This document shows, in pieces, positions 32,340-64,000 of a DNA stretch of 64,000 nt. This DNA is from Ischnura elegans. Taxonomy: Eukaryota > Arthropoda > Insecta > Odonata > Coenagrionidae. The position numbers and the translations under genes are program-made. Position 1 is the stretch's first letter, and each line of letters opens with the position of its first letter. The notes under the pieces are model-generated. The model searched no databases. It saw only the letters and a list, made by a program, of their open reading frames with translations, and had not been told where the DNA came from. The stretch is from the NCBI RefSeq assembly GCF_921293095.1, contig NC_060251.1, positions 95,652,566-95,716,565 of the forward strand, given 5' to 3'.

Positions 32340-33947
32340 TTGAGGAAAAAAACATTTGCCCTGTCTCTCTTTAAGAGGAGCCCACGGGCCTACAGTTTAT
32401 TGAGAACCTTTTGTTCTCTTCCATGTAAGAGAACCCTCACTGACCTCTTAAACTCTGTCAGTTTCCCATCTGGGCTTAAGTCCCCTATCATCTCTAGCCT
32501 GGCATCACATGTTGCTGACATGAGTGACAAGGGCTTACAATGCATATTGACCTTTGATGAGATGACCATCAAACCAAGTCTCACCTACAACCACAGAAAC
32601 GACAGGATTGAAGGTTTTGAAGATGATGGACTCACCAGAACTCCTGAGATTGGGAAGCAAGTCCTTGTGCTTACAGTACAGGGTCTTTTTTAAGCTTGGG
32701 AGCAACCCATTGCCTATTACGTGAGTGCTAAAGGTATTCCTGCGAAGAAGTCGGTGTCCATGATCCAAGCTGCATTAAGAACTCTGACAGAAATGGGTTT
32801 AAACATAACCGCTACAGTGTGTGACATGGGGACCAATAATGTCAAGGCCATAAAACTGCTGGGTGCCACGCTTAGTAAGCCCTATTTTGTGTATTAGGGC
32901 AAAACTATTCATACCATATTCGACCCCCCTCATTTGCTTAAGTGTTTTAGAAATTTATTTCTAAAATACAACATCCAGGTGAAAGGAGAAGAACCTGGGG
33001 TGACCCCCATTTTGGCAAAATGGGAGCACATCTTTAAACTCAAAGAACTGGATGAGACCATTCCCCTCAGGAAGTTGCTTCGTCTGAATGAGAAGCATAT
33101 CAACCCAATGGGAAAGGAGAAAATGAAGGTCAAATACGTAGCTGAAATATTCAGTAATACAGTGGCTTCAGCAATGAGCACATATGTTGCATTTGGTGAG
33201 TTATTTCCTAAATTCAATGTAGCAATAGTTAAACTTCTAAATGAACCATTTTTGGTGTTCGTGTATTGAAATTTAACTTTCTCTTTCTTTGCATTAACTT
33301 TTCCAGGTGGATTACCCGCAGAGGCTAATGAAACAGCATCCCTCGTAGGCCTGATGGACGACTTATTCGATAGCTGCGATGATTCAAAAAAGGGCAACAA
33401 GCCTCTTCGGCAAGTTGTTAAAGATGGCAGCCAGCATGTTGCCTTTTGGGAAGAGGCGTATAAGAAGATTGAAGAGGTGACTTTTTTGGATGGAGACGGG
33501 AAAAAAGTCTATGCACCATCTAAGAAAGGCTGGCTCTTCACTTTGGGGGCTCTGCAGAATTTGTGGAAACAGCTCGACGGCACTGGCACCTACCTGGAAA
33601 CCCGGAATTCAAACCAAGACCCACTTGAGAATTATTTTGGGCAAATTCGCTTCAATTGTGCGTCCAACAGGTTTCCGACGCTAGGGAAGTTTCTTGGTCG
33701 TTTTAAAACTGTGCTCGTGAATCGTTGGTCCCAAAAGGCGAAGGCGAGAAATTGTGAGCCTGATACGCTGAGTCTTTTGGGAGATTTTGGCTGGCTGGTG
33801 AAAGGTGATGATGACTGTGAAAAAAGTTGTGTTGGAATGGAAAGTGCTTTTCAACTAGGTGAAGAAGACTGGGATGATGTGAGCATCCAGTATACCGCTC
33901 ATCTCAGTGCAAAGATCTGCAGAAATGTTTTTCTTAAATTATATTGA
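32340..33947 (+). pseudogene. P-like transposon 2: catalytic domain, nearly complete
   Basis: The core starts RRWSFEEK (about 32328) and after a one-base excess in an A-run near 32350 reads TFALSLFKRSPRAYSLLRTF. LTFDEMTIKPSL has the first catalytic Asp near 32555. ATVCDMGTNNVKAIKLLG (near 32825) fits the second Asp, FDPPHLLKCFRN follows, and NQDPLENYFGQIRF near 33620 holds the catalytic Glu. A 111-bp intron (33196-33306, gtgagt...ttccag) joins in phase (AFG/GLPAEANET). Two in-frame stops interrupt the first part: TAA at 32690-32692 (expected Lys) and TAG at 32896-32898. The C-terminal exon runs to a TGA after FLKLY. The catalytic residues are retained, so the damage is light. Confidence 0.92.
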
Positions 33948-34850
33948 GATGCTTGCAAATTGTGCTTGACCTCACCCAAGCCTCTGCAGTGTAGTGTATT
34001 TTTGAATTTAAGGGAAAATAGTGACGAGTTACTAAAATGTTCTTTCCTTCGAAGGCGATAAAAAATGCTGTGAGTCAGTCGTTACTGGTTTTAAGACAGT
34101 TGATACCTCAGGTTCAGTGCGATGAAAATATATTGCGTATTGCATCGGCTGCTGTGTTGGAATCGGTTAGTTTCCAGTGGCTATAATGCTCTGAACACCA
34201 GCAACAGGTCAGCGACATCATTGCCAATGATGTCGGATTAGACTGCATTATGTGCCATTGTAGGGGCAAGAATTGAGTGCATTTTCCTTATGCGGTTTAA
34301 ATAAATCTATTATTGTTATTGATGATTTTCATTTGATGAAATCCATTCCTTTCAATGCAAGGCATTTGAATCGGCCGCGCGATGGTGTGACTTAGTACCG
34401 TAATTGGGGCGCTGACATCGCGTAGTTCATGGTTGGCAACACCATCGGCGCTACTGTCGCTGGAGGCTGACCGATATGAACGGTCGTTGCCCGCGCATGG
34501 CGGGAACTCAACAACAGGAGGAAGAGGGCTGCCGCTCGACGGTGAACTATTTGTGTTTTTTGTGCTTAGTGAACTATTTGCGATTAGTTAACTATTGGTA
34601 TTTTCCGATTTAAAAAAAACCTAAAAACTAAAAGTGAATAAAGAAGTGTTTATGCAGTAACTTTATTATATTTTTTCGTTTCTCAAGTGCGTTAATTTCT
34701 GTTGTTTTGTAGATACTGCTGAATAATTGTAATTTAATCTTTGTTCTAATATTGCTATATCACTTAGTTAACTCTTATATTGTATAGCAAGCTCAACATT
34801 TGTTTGAAATATTTATCTTTGAATGTGTACCCCTTAAACACTTAATTATG
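33948..34850. other. No gene; 3' flank of P-like transposon 2
   Basis: AT-rich except for a CpG-rich patch at about 34370-34540. A possible polyadenylation signal, aataaa, is at 34300-34305. No 3' inverted terminus of the P-like element could be recognised. Confidence 0.4.
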
Positions 34851-34949
34851 TTGTCGAATCCCCTGTTGGCGGATTTGCTGATGTGGGAGGGAACCTCCAC
34901 CTACCCTCCTCCCCCCTGCGCTCGCCGCCTCACTTCACCCTTTCCTGGT

Positions 34950-35380
34950 GACCGGCACAGAGGCACGATTCCGTTCAACGACCTTTGTCTTTGCCTTTCC
35001 CGCGTGCCGGGGTCCACCCCTGAAGAGTTTGGGTGCACATACCCCGACACTTTGTCGCCTTCGCCTTTTGTCCTCTTGGGTCTTCCCCGAGGAGCTATAG
35101 ACACCGGTGCTCAAGTTTCCCTGGTGGTGCGGGGTGTGTGCGGGTTGAACGACATCCGACCGTCTCCCGTAAGGGTTACGGGCATAACGGGAAGGAGAGA
35201 GTGGAACCATGGGGAAAAACTATTGTGTTTAGGGCGAAGAAATATAAATATGAATTAGAAATGCAAGTAGTAGACAATTTAGGGTGTTTTGATGGTATCC
35301 TAGTGTTAGATTTTTTAGATAAATATAAGGCAGTGATAGTTGTGTATCAACGTACATTACGCGTGGGGTGCAAGATTGGC
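34950..35380 (+). pseudogene. LTR-retroelement aspartic protease fragment
   Basis: GAIDTGAQVSLV near 35093-35130 matches the active site (DTGA) of retropepsins. The frame then shifts near 35215, and the second half reads MQVVDNLGCFDGILVLDFLDKY (about 35260-35325), which corresponds to the flap and the conserved I-L-G-x-D-F-L end of Ty3/gypsy-type proteases. No reverse transcriptase or integrase follows. The fragment is broken by the frameshift. Confidence 0.65.
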
Positions 35381-35938
35381 CTCTGGACGAGTTTTCAAGG
35401 AAGAGGGGTTTGAGAGAAGAGAGAGATCCCAGATTTCGTGTGTGCGCGGTGTCAAAGTTAGGTTAACTCGTGTAGAGAGAGTGCCGCCGCGGTGTGAGAA
35501 ATTGATTCGTGATCGGGGGCCGGGGGCGAACACGCGGAGGGGATACGGAGGCTCCGGAGTCAAGACCGGAATAGGCCGGGGGCGAACGAGCCAGGAGAGG
35601 AGGCTAACGCGGAGGATGCGGAGGACGGCGAAGCAGGGGCGGAGGGCCAAGAGCATACGGAGGGCGATAGGCCGGAGGCAGGCGCCGATCAGCAGGCAGG
35701 GGGTGCGGACCGGGCGCCCCAGCCCGACCCCCCCGGAGGGGAGGGGGGCGACGCAGGAGGCAGGCATCCTCGTAGGGTCGAGGTAGTGGGGCTAGAAGAG
35801 CAGCATCCCGGCGAAGAGGGCCTCGACGCCCACGGGCCCCACAACGCTGCAGAGCCATAGGAGTGGAGGGAATGGGTCCACAGGCGGGGCGGGCTCAGGC
35901 CCCCGGCAGGAGAAGAGCTGTGGATCGGGGTAGGTACC

Positions 35939-36292
35939 ATGCCAGGTGGCGGCCAGAGCCTTACACTCACAGACACCGCACAGAAGATCCTCGATGCCCT
36001 GGTCGACACGGACGCTAGAACGGGGCTGGTGAATCGAGGAAGGGGCACCCTTACGTGGCGTTACCTGGCCCGCACACCCATGTTCGCAGGCCTGGCGGCG
36101 GAGATGTCGGGGGGAGGGGCCACTGACCTCAGACGGCCCATGCTGAAAGCTGCGCTATACGATGCCCTGCGCGAACGGGTGTTCACACAGCCGGCGGGAG
36201 TCGATTGGGCGTGCGCGGTTAAGGGCCCATGGGGCAGGGAGAGCGCGGACCGGGAGGCTGCGGATGGCTGTTTGCAGTCCGGAGAGGAGTGA
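35939..36292 (+). CDS. Unidentified ORF in a GC-rich island
   Basis: 117 codons from ATG at 35939 to TGA. The sequence looks coding and structured (TLTWRYLARTPMFAGLAAEM, LRRPMLKAALYDALRERVFT), but I do not recognise the family. It sits in a GC-rich block (about 35430-36290) that contrasts sharply with the AT-rich surroundings and has long ORFs on both strands, so some openness is compositional. It lies between a Ty3-like protease and a gag fragment and may be part of a retroelement polyprotein. Confidence 0.35.
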   Translation: MPGGGQSLTLTDTAQKILDALVDTDARTGLVNRGRGTLTWRYLARTPMFAGLAAEMSGGGATDLRRPMLKAALYDALRERVFTQPAGVDWACAVKGPWGRESADREAADGCLQSGEE

Positions 36293-36479
36293 GTGGAATG
36301 AATGCTTCACCTCTGTAGAAAATGTTCCAATATTGTCGAAAATTTTACGTGCAGACTTTAGTGGTAAGTCCAAACAAACCTCTTCAACAAATGTCAATAG
36401 AATACAGGATCAAAGAGGAGTCAATAAATTATGGTATTTGCAACCTATAAAATGCAGTGCAAATTAAGGGTGTTTTTGG

Positions 36480-36837
36480 GTCTTTTCTATGCGTCAAGAT
36501 GATCACAGAGGAGGCTATTCAGCGCCTGTCAGCGTCACGGGATCAAAGGATCTGTCAACTTCGAGCAACAAGAGTTGGGCGACCGAAAGCCCTTCCACCT
36601 CCTGCACTCCATGCGCTCACTGGCCGGGGATCCTCCATGCCGGATGGCATTCTACAGTCGCTACAGATGAATCATTTGCCATTGAACGTTCAGCCCTTTC
36701 TAGCCGTGCAAGACGGTGCCAAACTGGACAACCTGGCAAAACTTGCTGACAAAGTCCAAGTGACTCCACGGCTGCATATTGCCGCTGTTCTTCAAACCCC
36801 AATATGGATGCGCTCTGGAAGTAAATCGAGGAGCTGA
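36480..36837 (+). pseudogene. Ty3/gypsy-type gag (capsid) fragment
   Basis: In one frame QQELGDRKPFHLLHSMRSLAG (about 36560-36625) and in another NHLPLNVQPFLAVQDGAKLDNLAKLADKV (about 36668-36760). Together they give the conserved C-terminal part of the capsid of Ty3/gypsy-like retrotransposons of invertebrates (G-D-x-K-P-S...LP..VQ..L........LA..ADK). One frameshift near 36660 separates the two pieces. It lies after, not before, the protease fragment, so the two are not one intact element. Confidence 0.75.
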
Positions 36838-36879
36838 CGTGCCAAGTCGCTGCGATGTTTTCCGCCTGCTCACATTTCC

Positions 36880-37170
36880 ATGAGCGCAGCTGCTCAAGGA
36901 GTGGATGCTAGCGTTCCCTTAGCACGTTGGCCCACAAAAATTCTAATTGGAGTTGGTACCATAACACCTTTGGGTCAGAAGCATCTAAGTGCAGACAATC
37001 GTGCTCGTTTGTGGTGGGAAAACAGCAGGGCAGTGTTAAATGGCGGACTAAGAAGGAGTGTAAATAGAAAAATTACCAATATAAGAGAAAAATATATGAA
37101 TGGTGAATTAAGGTTCAGAAGACTTGTTATTTTCAACAATGTTATTACCCGGCTAATATACCCTCGTTGA
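36880..37170 (+). other. Open frame of unknown nature
   Basis: A 96-codon open frame (IGVGTITPLGQKHLSADNRA, RLWWENSRAVLNGG). It resembles no family I know. It may be a further fragment of the neighbouring retroelement. Confidence 0.25.
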
Positions 37171-37940
37171 AATCCGCTTTATGGGTTTAATTAACCTGTT
37201 TCAGTCAGGTTATCAAGAGGAATGTTGAATAGGGCTGTCCCACGTTCCTTCTTGAGCTTGCCAGCTCACCCTTTTAGTCGCCTTTTACGACAAGCAGGGA
37301 TACTGCAGGAGTATTCTTTGGCCCCCTTCCTGCAGGGGTAAGTCTGAGACAGCTGAATTTCCTATATCTACTTAATACCCTGCAGGCCACTAAGATGTCT
37401 GGCATGGGCCGACTAATCACCAGCATACAGTAGGTGCCCCACATGTGCACCACATGGTTGTCTAACATTGCATACGTGATAATAAAAGTAAGATGTACAT
37501 ATTGGTGAAGGTGATGTGAGCTCCAGCCAAGCATGCATCGCTCCATGCAACAAACAACTTTTAAAAAAATGCACAAACATAAAAAGCTACACTCTACCAA
37601 CATCTAGCACCAATTAAAATATGTCCATCCTAGCAAGGATAGAATCTAACAGGGTTTGCAGAAGAAAATATTGGTAATGCAGTAATCAATAGTGATAATA
37701 TGCGAAAAAGAACTGAAAAAGTATAAATGGAAAAAGAATAGCATGCAATTAGTTCTCCCGGCAAGTTCCACAATTTAATTTCATGAATTGCAAAACTATC
37801 CTTATCCCTGAAAGAACAAGGGAATAAAGCATCTTAAATCTCTGTTCTAATACTTCCTTTACCTTTTCCTCATGAGCACTTACACCATAGTAAGTCAGTT
37901 TTCAAAGCAATATGAACCAAGGATGAGATTTGGCACGAAA
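37171..37940. other. No gene; repeat-like segment near 37270
   Basis: At 37275-37310 the phrase agtcgccttttacgacaagc is followed by agggatactgcaggagtattc. I recall phrases of this type as dispersed repeats in invertebrate genomes, but I cannot verify that here. The rest is AT-rich. Confidence 0.3.
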
Positions 37941-37951
37941 TAATCGTTAGG

Positions 37952-38016
37952 CTATGCCAGGATTCGAACCTGGATCTCCAAATTGCCGGTCAAGTATGCT
38001 TTAAGTTACATTTTCT
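37952..38016 (-). repeat. tRNA-like SINE head (inverted partner)
   Basis: On the minus strand: gcatacttgaccggcaa...gatccaggttcgaatcctggc. The B box GGTTCGAATCC is perfect (37960-37970 on the plus strand as ggattcgaacc), with a cagg/cctg T-stem. No closed cloverleaf is possible, so this is a SINE head or a tRNA relic, not a tRNA gene. Confidence 0.6.
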
Positions 38017-38117
38017 TCCTTGGCGAATCTTGGACTGGGTTTACCAAACACAGAGTGAACTTGAGACATCAACACCTTGCTTAATAAAACCAGCCTGATA
38101 TTCGAGTTGGAATAAGA

Positions 38118-38190
38118 TAGCTAAGTTGTTTAACCTGTTGCATACCTGAACCGCTTTTGGGAGATTCGAGGTTGAATCCTGGCTAAGCCA
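38118..38190 (+). repeat. tRNA-like SINE head (plus strand)
   Basis: Reads gcatacctgaaccgc...gagattcgaggttgaatcctggc, clearly related to the minus-strand head at 37952-38016 and pointing away from it. The B box aggttgaatcc (38169-38179) has one change from consensus. Both heads are followed by a similar catatgatttttt / cgattatttcg-type tail. Confidence 0.6.
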
Positions 38191-38199
38191 TATGATTTT

Positions 38200-41141
38200 T
38201 TCATGGCCAAACTCCATTCTTTGTGTATATCATTCTGTGTGTATGACTGCATACAAGGTTACTTGTTTCATGGAGTGTTTCAGAGTTAATGAAAAATGAT
38301 GTCCTGAAACTTTTAATCGGAGCCTTAAGAGTCTCTCATGATATCAAATAAATAGAAGATGAAATGGATGGACCGGAGAAGGAATGAAGTTGCAGACTTG
38401 ATGGGTGATGGGAGGAAATTGCTGGAAAGAGAGGGAAAGATATCGCAAAAGTCTATAAGGAGAAGGCAGAGAACACCATTCAAGGACAGGATGAACTGCA
38501 AGACACCAAATACCAACCCCAAGAAGGAAATAAAATTGTTAACTATGGGCTTGACTACTAGTAAGTAGAAATTTTGGACACTCATGACTGTAAGACAAAA
38601 CTTCATGTTCTCCACAGATTTTTGTTAGATTGGACAAAGTGCTTCACCATATGAGGGAAATACAAAATAAAAATTCTCTATGAGTAAAGAACTTAATGAT
38701 AGAATGGGAAAAGTTGTGATTTGTTAATAGATGTTTCATGTTCAATTCAGAGCTACCTTGGCCAATAAATTAAAAATTAGAATTGAATAAATCATTATTT
38801 ACACCTGGCTGTGTAAAATTTTACTTGGATCAGATTTCACACAAAAACTATCCAGAAAACTTTAGATAGCAATGTTATAAGACACAGCTTCTGAGATCCA
38901 TGCACAAAACACTCAATTTTCCTTTGAGCACAATCAAAAGACAATCCATCAACCATGCAACACAGAGCGCATTCACAAACATTGACTAAAAGTGCTTAAC
39001 TACATAAAATTATGATCACAGAAACATGACATCCACTTTCATACCAATTACACTTTGACATTGTCAACCATAGCTAAGTCAGAAAAGAGTACCAGAAGGA
39101 GAGGAATGATGAAATGAGGAGGAAAACAATACACCTTATTGACAAAGTTTGGAAAATTGAATTATGTTACAAGCAAAGGTAATTAAAAATATCAGGAGAA
39201 TACAGCATTCACAATATTAAGTACTTACCATCAAGGATGACCATTTTTTCATCAACTTGGTGTCAAATATACAATTATTATTCCTTATTACAACCACTAT
39301 ACATGTTTGAATAGTGTTTCAATCATGCATGCAAGAAAATGCAAAAAATGAAATTAGTACAATATTTGATTCAATTAATCTATTAACACTCAAATAAGCA
39401 GATAAAACACAAAAGTTAGAAACACATATCTCTACAAATGAAGGTGGAACTTGGAAATTCCTAGTTATCAAAATCACTGCCAAAAAATTGTGCATCGCAA
39501 GAATAAAGCTATCACACTTTTTTTTATTTTTTTAATAAGAAAGATTTACAAAATGTATATTTGTGTGGCAATATTTTTTTCAAACATCCACATTCATTTT
39601 ATAAACATGCTTCGTGTGTCCTTAGAGAGCATTTGGAAGAGACATAAAATGTGAAACTGGATAACTATTAGACCTTCAATCACTTAAAATTGGACATCAA
39701 AGATTAACCATGGCATGAATGACAAATTCCTGCCTATATCAATAGTGGAATAAACAGAGCTGCACTGTGACCCCATGAAATACATGACACCAGTTATTGC
39801 ACCACCATGAAGGATGGCAATGTCCGCTTGAATCTGATATGGACACCAATTGTATTACTATCAAAGCCGATCCCTCCAAATAAACACATCTTCAAGATAA
39901 ATATAACTTTTCAACAAGCAGGTGGAATGGAGGGATGAGCTGAAATTACAAGCCATTGATTTTGGAGTATATAAAAAATAATACATTAAGTACAGAATTA
40001 AAGAATAAGCACGGCCACTTTCAGCCAAACATGACCATTGATAACACACAAAATTCGGAACAGATAATATTGCCAAAATTTTAATTATTTCTAGATTACA
40101 TAGACAGCACAACACAATCTTCCTCAAATGCAATTCATATGTTCATCAATGCAATAAGTTCATAAATTTTAAGACATGTTCAACATAAAAACATTATCAT
40201 GATTTCCTAATGTGACACAGGAAAATTACACAAACAGGAACTAATCATCACACCATTCACTTTCATAGTAGTCCACCAAATTTTTCTTTAGAATTAAGAA
40301 CAGAGATAAATAGAAAAACTAAGGGCAATAATGGAGTGGAATGTTACATCTGAACTGATCTTCACTCAGCATGCTCCCTTCATATCACAACACTGGAAAA
40401 CAGCGGACTTTGTGCAATAAATAAACAACGAGGCATTGGTTCCTACAATTCTTATCCACTAAAAAATATGCTTAATACAACACAACATAATATTCTGTCA
40501 TAACTACTATACAACAAAGAACTGGAATATTTCCAAAGAGGATGATTAAAATTGAAAATATAATTTCAGATTACTGTCAATGCCACTGCGACTTCCGCTC
40601 ATTGGAGAAATGTTCCTAGTCTATCAATGGCAGTTTATGTACGTACTTCAATAAATAAAAACAATGATAAAAGAAATTCTAAGCACTAAAATGAAATAAA
40701 AAATACTTCTGGTTCATCGAGAGCTTTTCTCGAAATGCTCTATAAAATTTTGACATTACACTGAGAAGGAACAATGATAAAGAAATCAAGCATCAAACTA
40801 TTGGTGCGAACCGATGATGAAACTGCAAATGCTATCCAAGTAAAATTAAAACAATGCATAAACCCTCTGATGCCTTGATTGAAATTAAGTCCAAACTGCA
40901 CTACCATTCTTATGCTATATGTACACCATGAACCAGGAAAAATACACCATCCACAGTAGTGAGAGCCACAAAAAACTAAACAATGGGTGTTCAAATATAA
41001 ATTACCATTTGCACTCCGTAACATTAATGACATCTCATTCACAAGGAGACAGTGCCATCAATCAGATTCCATTGATCAAATAAATACATTTACCATTTGT
41101 CAGTAACAGTGATGACTGATACGAGTTTGTACCACACAAAA
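38200..41141. other. No gene supported; AT-rich region downstream of the SMARCAD1-like gene
   Basis: About 2.9 kb of AT-rich sequence with only chance-length ORFs. Because the SMARCAD1-like gene ends at 41142 on the minus strand, part of this must be its 3' untranslated region. Several tttatt (AATAAA on the minus strand) occur, and I cannot choose between them. Confidence 0.5.
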
Positions 41142-60929
<19,788 letters not shown>

Positions 60930-63900
60930 CTGTGAAAAGAAAAATATTATGCATCAGTATAATATATTATGCTACTTGCAGTAAAAGAGGCATGACACTG
61001 TTTAAAGTAGTGAAGAACCACTGTTTAGGACTTGCGTTAACTACATTAGGAGCATCTTTTAAGCATATTAGTCTGAAACTTTGATTTTGAAAAATACATT
61101 TATGCTTATGTATCTAACATTGACAGCTTATATAAAAAAATTCATTCTCCTTGAAAAAATTGTACAATTCTCATGTCTGTTCATACTTGACAACTTGGAA
61201 TTAATGTATGGGTTAATACACCTCAATTCAACAAATGTTTGTCCCTCACGGTCTCAGATTTTATTGAAAATTTTTGTAGGGGTCTATATACAACACTTAG
61301 TACCACAAAAAAATATTTTTGTGCTCCTTATGCGTTTTTTTAATTTTTTTGCAACAAAACAGAGGTACCTTAAATCACATAATCCCTTCTATTCCACCAC
61401 GAAATCATGAATAAATATACTTTATAATAAAATAAATATACTATATTGATCCCCGGACAAGATTATACATGCAGGACAAGTCAGAATACACATACAGATT
61501 TGCATTTTGCAAAATTCACCATACATTACACTAGCAAAAAATAATTCATTGAATAAAACGCATTCAACAGTTAAAACTTTTAATTTTGACCTAAACCTGA
61601 GGATCTCTTAGCACCTCAAATATTAGCAGGCAAATGATTAAAAGACTTGCAACTTGCATATGAGGATCTTTAAGCATGCAAAGAAAGATCATGAGCCACA
61701 ATTCTGAAGCCGCAGTTACCTCTAGTTTCATTCCTATGCACATTATTATTAATAGTAAGACCCAACCCAACCCAAAATAGGTGGCATTAATTGTTAAAAT
61801 TGAATCTGTAGGTCATATTATTACGATACAAAGCCGTTATTACGATTTGAGAATGCAGACAAGTGAGATGCCAACTATCGGCCAGATTCAGAAGTAGAGC
61901 TCTGAGGATATTATCAATTACATACCTTAGAAAACCACGTTGATAATTCATTGGCATTGATGGGTATTTTCTGATTTCTCTTATTTTATTTGTATAAAGC
62001 TGTCACAAAACGTCTTAAGAAAGATATTTTATGCATTCATATGTATGTATACTACATTTTATTTGCCATTCTTTGCTACAAATAATCATTTACCGTGATG
62101 ATGATTCATAGGTTTCAAGCATTTACGGTAACCAACGAGCTACACTTTATATTTTCTACCATGCTAGAAATAGTGTTTTTTTTTAAACGGTGTCACGCAT
62201 TTACGCATTGATGGTCATTACGAACCCTTTCAATAATAGTCATGAGCTAACAGCGGATATTTCAGCTATAATTTATTACTTCCTGAATCTTTATTGCTAT
62301 TTTTTGTTGTCACTAGGTATCGAAATACCTTTTCAAAACCAAGAAAAATTTTCCTAGGCATTTTCTACTTTAGTTTTCAAAATGTCTCTACGATTCATTC
62401 TATTACTACAATGTTATCATCACTACACAATCCTCAATGCACCTGCCATTTTAGCAAATTACATCAGCGCCATCAATCAATCGGTAATTTGAGTCTCGAA
62501 TATTATTACGATAAGAATAGATTATGAAGCCGTCCACAGACTTGTATTATAAGCCTAAGGCATGGATTTTCAATAGAGGACCTGGTATGTCGCAGGAAGG
62601 GAAAAATACAAATGTTTAAAGATTTTCTAAAATTCCATTTAAAGTTGCCACCAAATTTTACTTTTAGTGCAGTATGGTAGATGAGTCTAGATTTTAACAA
62701 AAATTTTGGGCCAATTCTGATATGGAGCATTTGAGAAGAGTTAATTAACAAGTTTTAACATTGAAATAAAACAGATGGAAAGGGAATTTAAAGATTTTTT
62801 TTACATATTCAGTACATTACTCAAAGACTTAGCTTTAAAATAAGGAATATTCATGACTAAGTAATCATTTTGTGGTGAGGAATTATATGATTCAAGGGAA
62901 GTTTTCATGGCAAATATTGTGAAAAAATTAAAATGCACTTATAACACACAATTGTTTTTTACTAAATGGTCTCAGCATCTTTAGTTTACGGTAAATATAG
63001 ATCTATAGAGAAATGTTAATAAAAATCTTAGATCCTAAGGGTCAATTGTTTGTCAAATTGAGATGGAATGATCCAGACAATACTTAGGTCTTAATGGAAA
63101 ACCACTTATTTACCCTGAGTTTTTGCTAAAGGATAATGCCATAACTGCTGATGATCAATATGTATCATGCAACGAAGGATATCCATCCCATCCCAACTAA
63201 TGGATGTAAGGGATCAGTTTCCCAGTGAATCTGCAGGACATGACAAGATGATGATTCAGTTGTAACAAGATTTCCATAATCAAACCCATGGTAAAATCGT
63301 ATTTCCCTGAATTTTTCCCACACTCTCTTCAGTTCTCTTATCCTCAGTTCAGTCAATCACAGACAACTTCACCTTTTGATCAGCTACGTAAATTTCATAG
63401 GCATCTAAAGTATCAATGGTCAACTGGGTGTCACATTATCAATATTGTCAATTGTCAATACGTTCGACAGATATTTGTTCAAACAATACATTTAATGATA
63501 TTGACATTTACAAAACTGACCCGCTGGAAACTCCTATTTTCCCAGGAAATACACAACATATTTCTAACAGGTTATTCACAGTAATTCGTATAACAGTCAA
63601 ATTTGTGCTGAGAAAAACATGGTAAGCTGAGAACTGAGCTGAGGAATTTTCTTCTAGAATTTCTTTCAAGTACGAAAACAAAATATATACTTGGGGATGG
63701 AGTGTAAAAATATACTATGCAATCTGAACCTTAAGTATCATTAAGTAAGTAATTATCCTATAAGTATGATTAAAAACGTTTTACACAGAATTAATATATT
63801 TCCTAATGCAAATTTACTGCATCTTGCCACTAGAAAGAAGCAATCTCTTAGCCTGCCAATAATATGGTGGTTACTTTGATTATATAGTTTCGCCTGTCAT

Positions 63901-64000
63901 GACAAAATTTTCCCTGATGCCATAAACAATATTCCCAGAATTCCCAAACACATTTCCTGACTTCCTCAATTTCCACAATCCTCTGACTTAACCCTGAGTT
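60930..64000. other. Upstream intron of the SMARCAD1-like gene; no exon found
   Basis: The next exon toward the 5' end should encode the DEGH box region. I found no such sequence on the minus strand up to the window end, so it lies further right. The region is AT-rich. At about 61600-61960 a minus-strand stretch (SSYASCKSFNHLPANI) faintly recalls the C-terminal tail of LINE ORF2 proteins. Confidence 0.45.

Noticed and set aside
35357-36048. Long minus-strand frames in the GC-rich island
   Set aside because: Pro/Arg-rich low-complexity products explained by base composition. No domain.
34950-36837. One continuous LTR retrotransposon
   Set aside because: The protease lies before the gag fragment, there is no reverse transcriptase or integrase, and no LTR pair or primer-binding site was seen. 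Treated as separate fragments.

Overview
This looks like a stretch of a large, transposon-rich animal genome, most likely an insect or another arthropod. There are spliced exons with GT-AG borders, THAP-type P-like transposons, piggyBac, hAT, Tigger/pogo, Penelope-like and several non-LTR elements, tRNA-derived SINE remnants and a ~188-bp satellite. I see no operons, ribosome-binding sites, CRISPR arrays or rRNA. I cannot name the species.

Layout. 1-9.8 kb: the C-terminal end of a piggyBac transposase, a tandem satellite (1.03-2.9 kb), two near-identical ~667-bp MITEs, a nested pair of small hAT-type MITEs with 8-bp target duplications, a Penelope-like fold-back insertion, and a decayed LINE on the minus strand. 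9.8-14.1 kb: a broken THAP/P-element-like transposon with recognisable exons. 14.3-15.5 kb: a Penelope-like reverse transcriptase remnant. 16.1-22.9 kb: a CR1/L2-like LINE (ORF1 with an SGNH esterase-like domain, ORF2 with endonuclease and reverse transcriptase), split by a Tigger/pogo transposon whose 515-codon transposase is uninterrupted. 22.95-29.9 kb: two more LINEs, the second carrying a fold-back insertion. 30-34 kb: a second P-like transposon, with few lesions. 34.9-37.2 kb: fragments of Ty3-like LTR retroelements (protease, gag) and a GC-rich island with an unidentified ORF. 37.9-38.2 kb: two SINE heads in opposite orientation.

The one clear host gene is on the minus strand, 60929 to 41142. 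Seven exons encode the C-terminal 434 residues of a SNF2-family chromatin remodeler of the SMARCAD1/Etl1 type. All exon phases join and the reading frame ends at a TAG. Earlier exons lie beyond the right edge. Its introns (up to 10 kb) hold most of the remaining mobile elements: an 887-bp hAT MITE, a dead 4-kb Tigger, an RTE-like LINE tail, a 2.6-kb dead hAT, several MITEs and fold-back elements.

The most interesting pattern is a set of fold-back insertions (about 6.4, 26.6 and 58.1 kb, perhaps 53.7 kb, plus a 29-bp micro-insertion at 54.0 kb). Three have 12-13-bp target duplications, two inverted arms, and a one-sided 30-42-bp extension. They also carry a hammerhead-ribozyme-like core (CTGANGA..GAAA, degenerate in some). 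This matches what is known of Penelope-like elements with inverted pseudo-LTRs.
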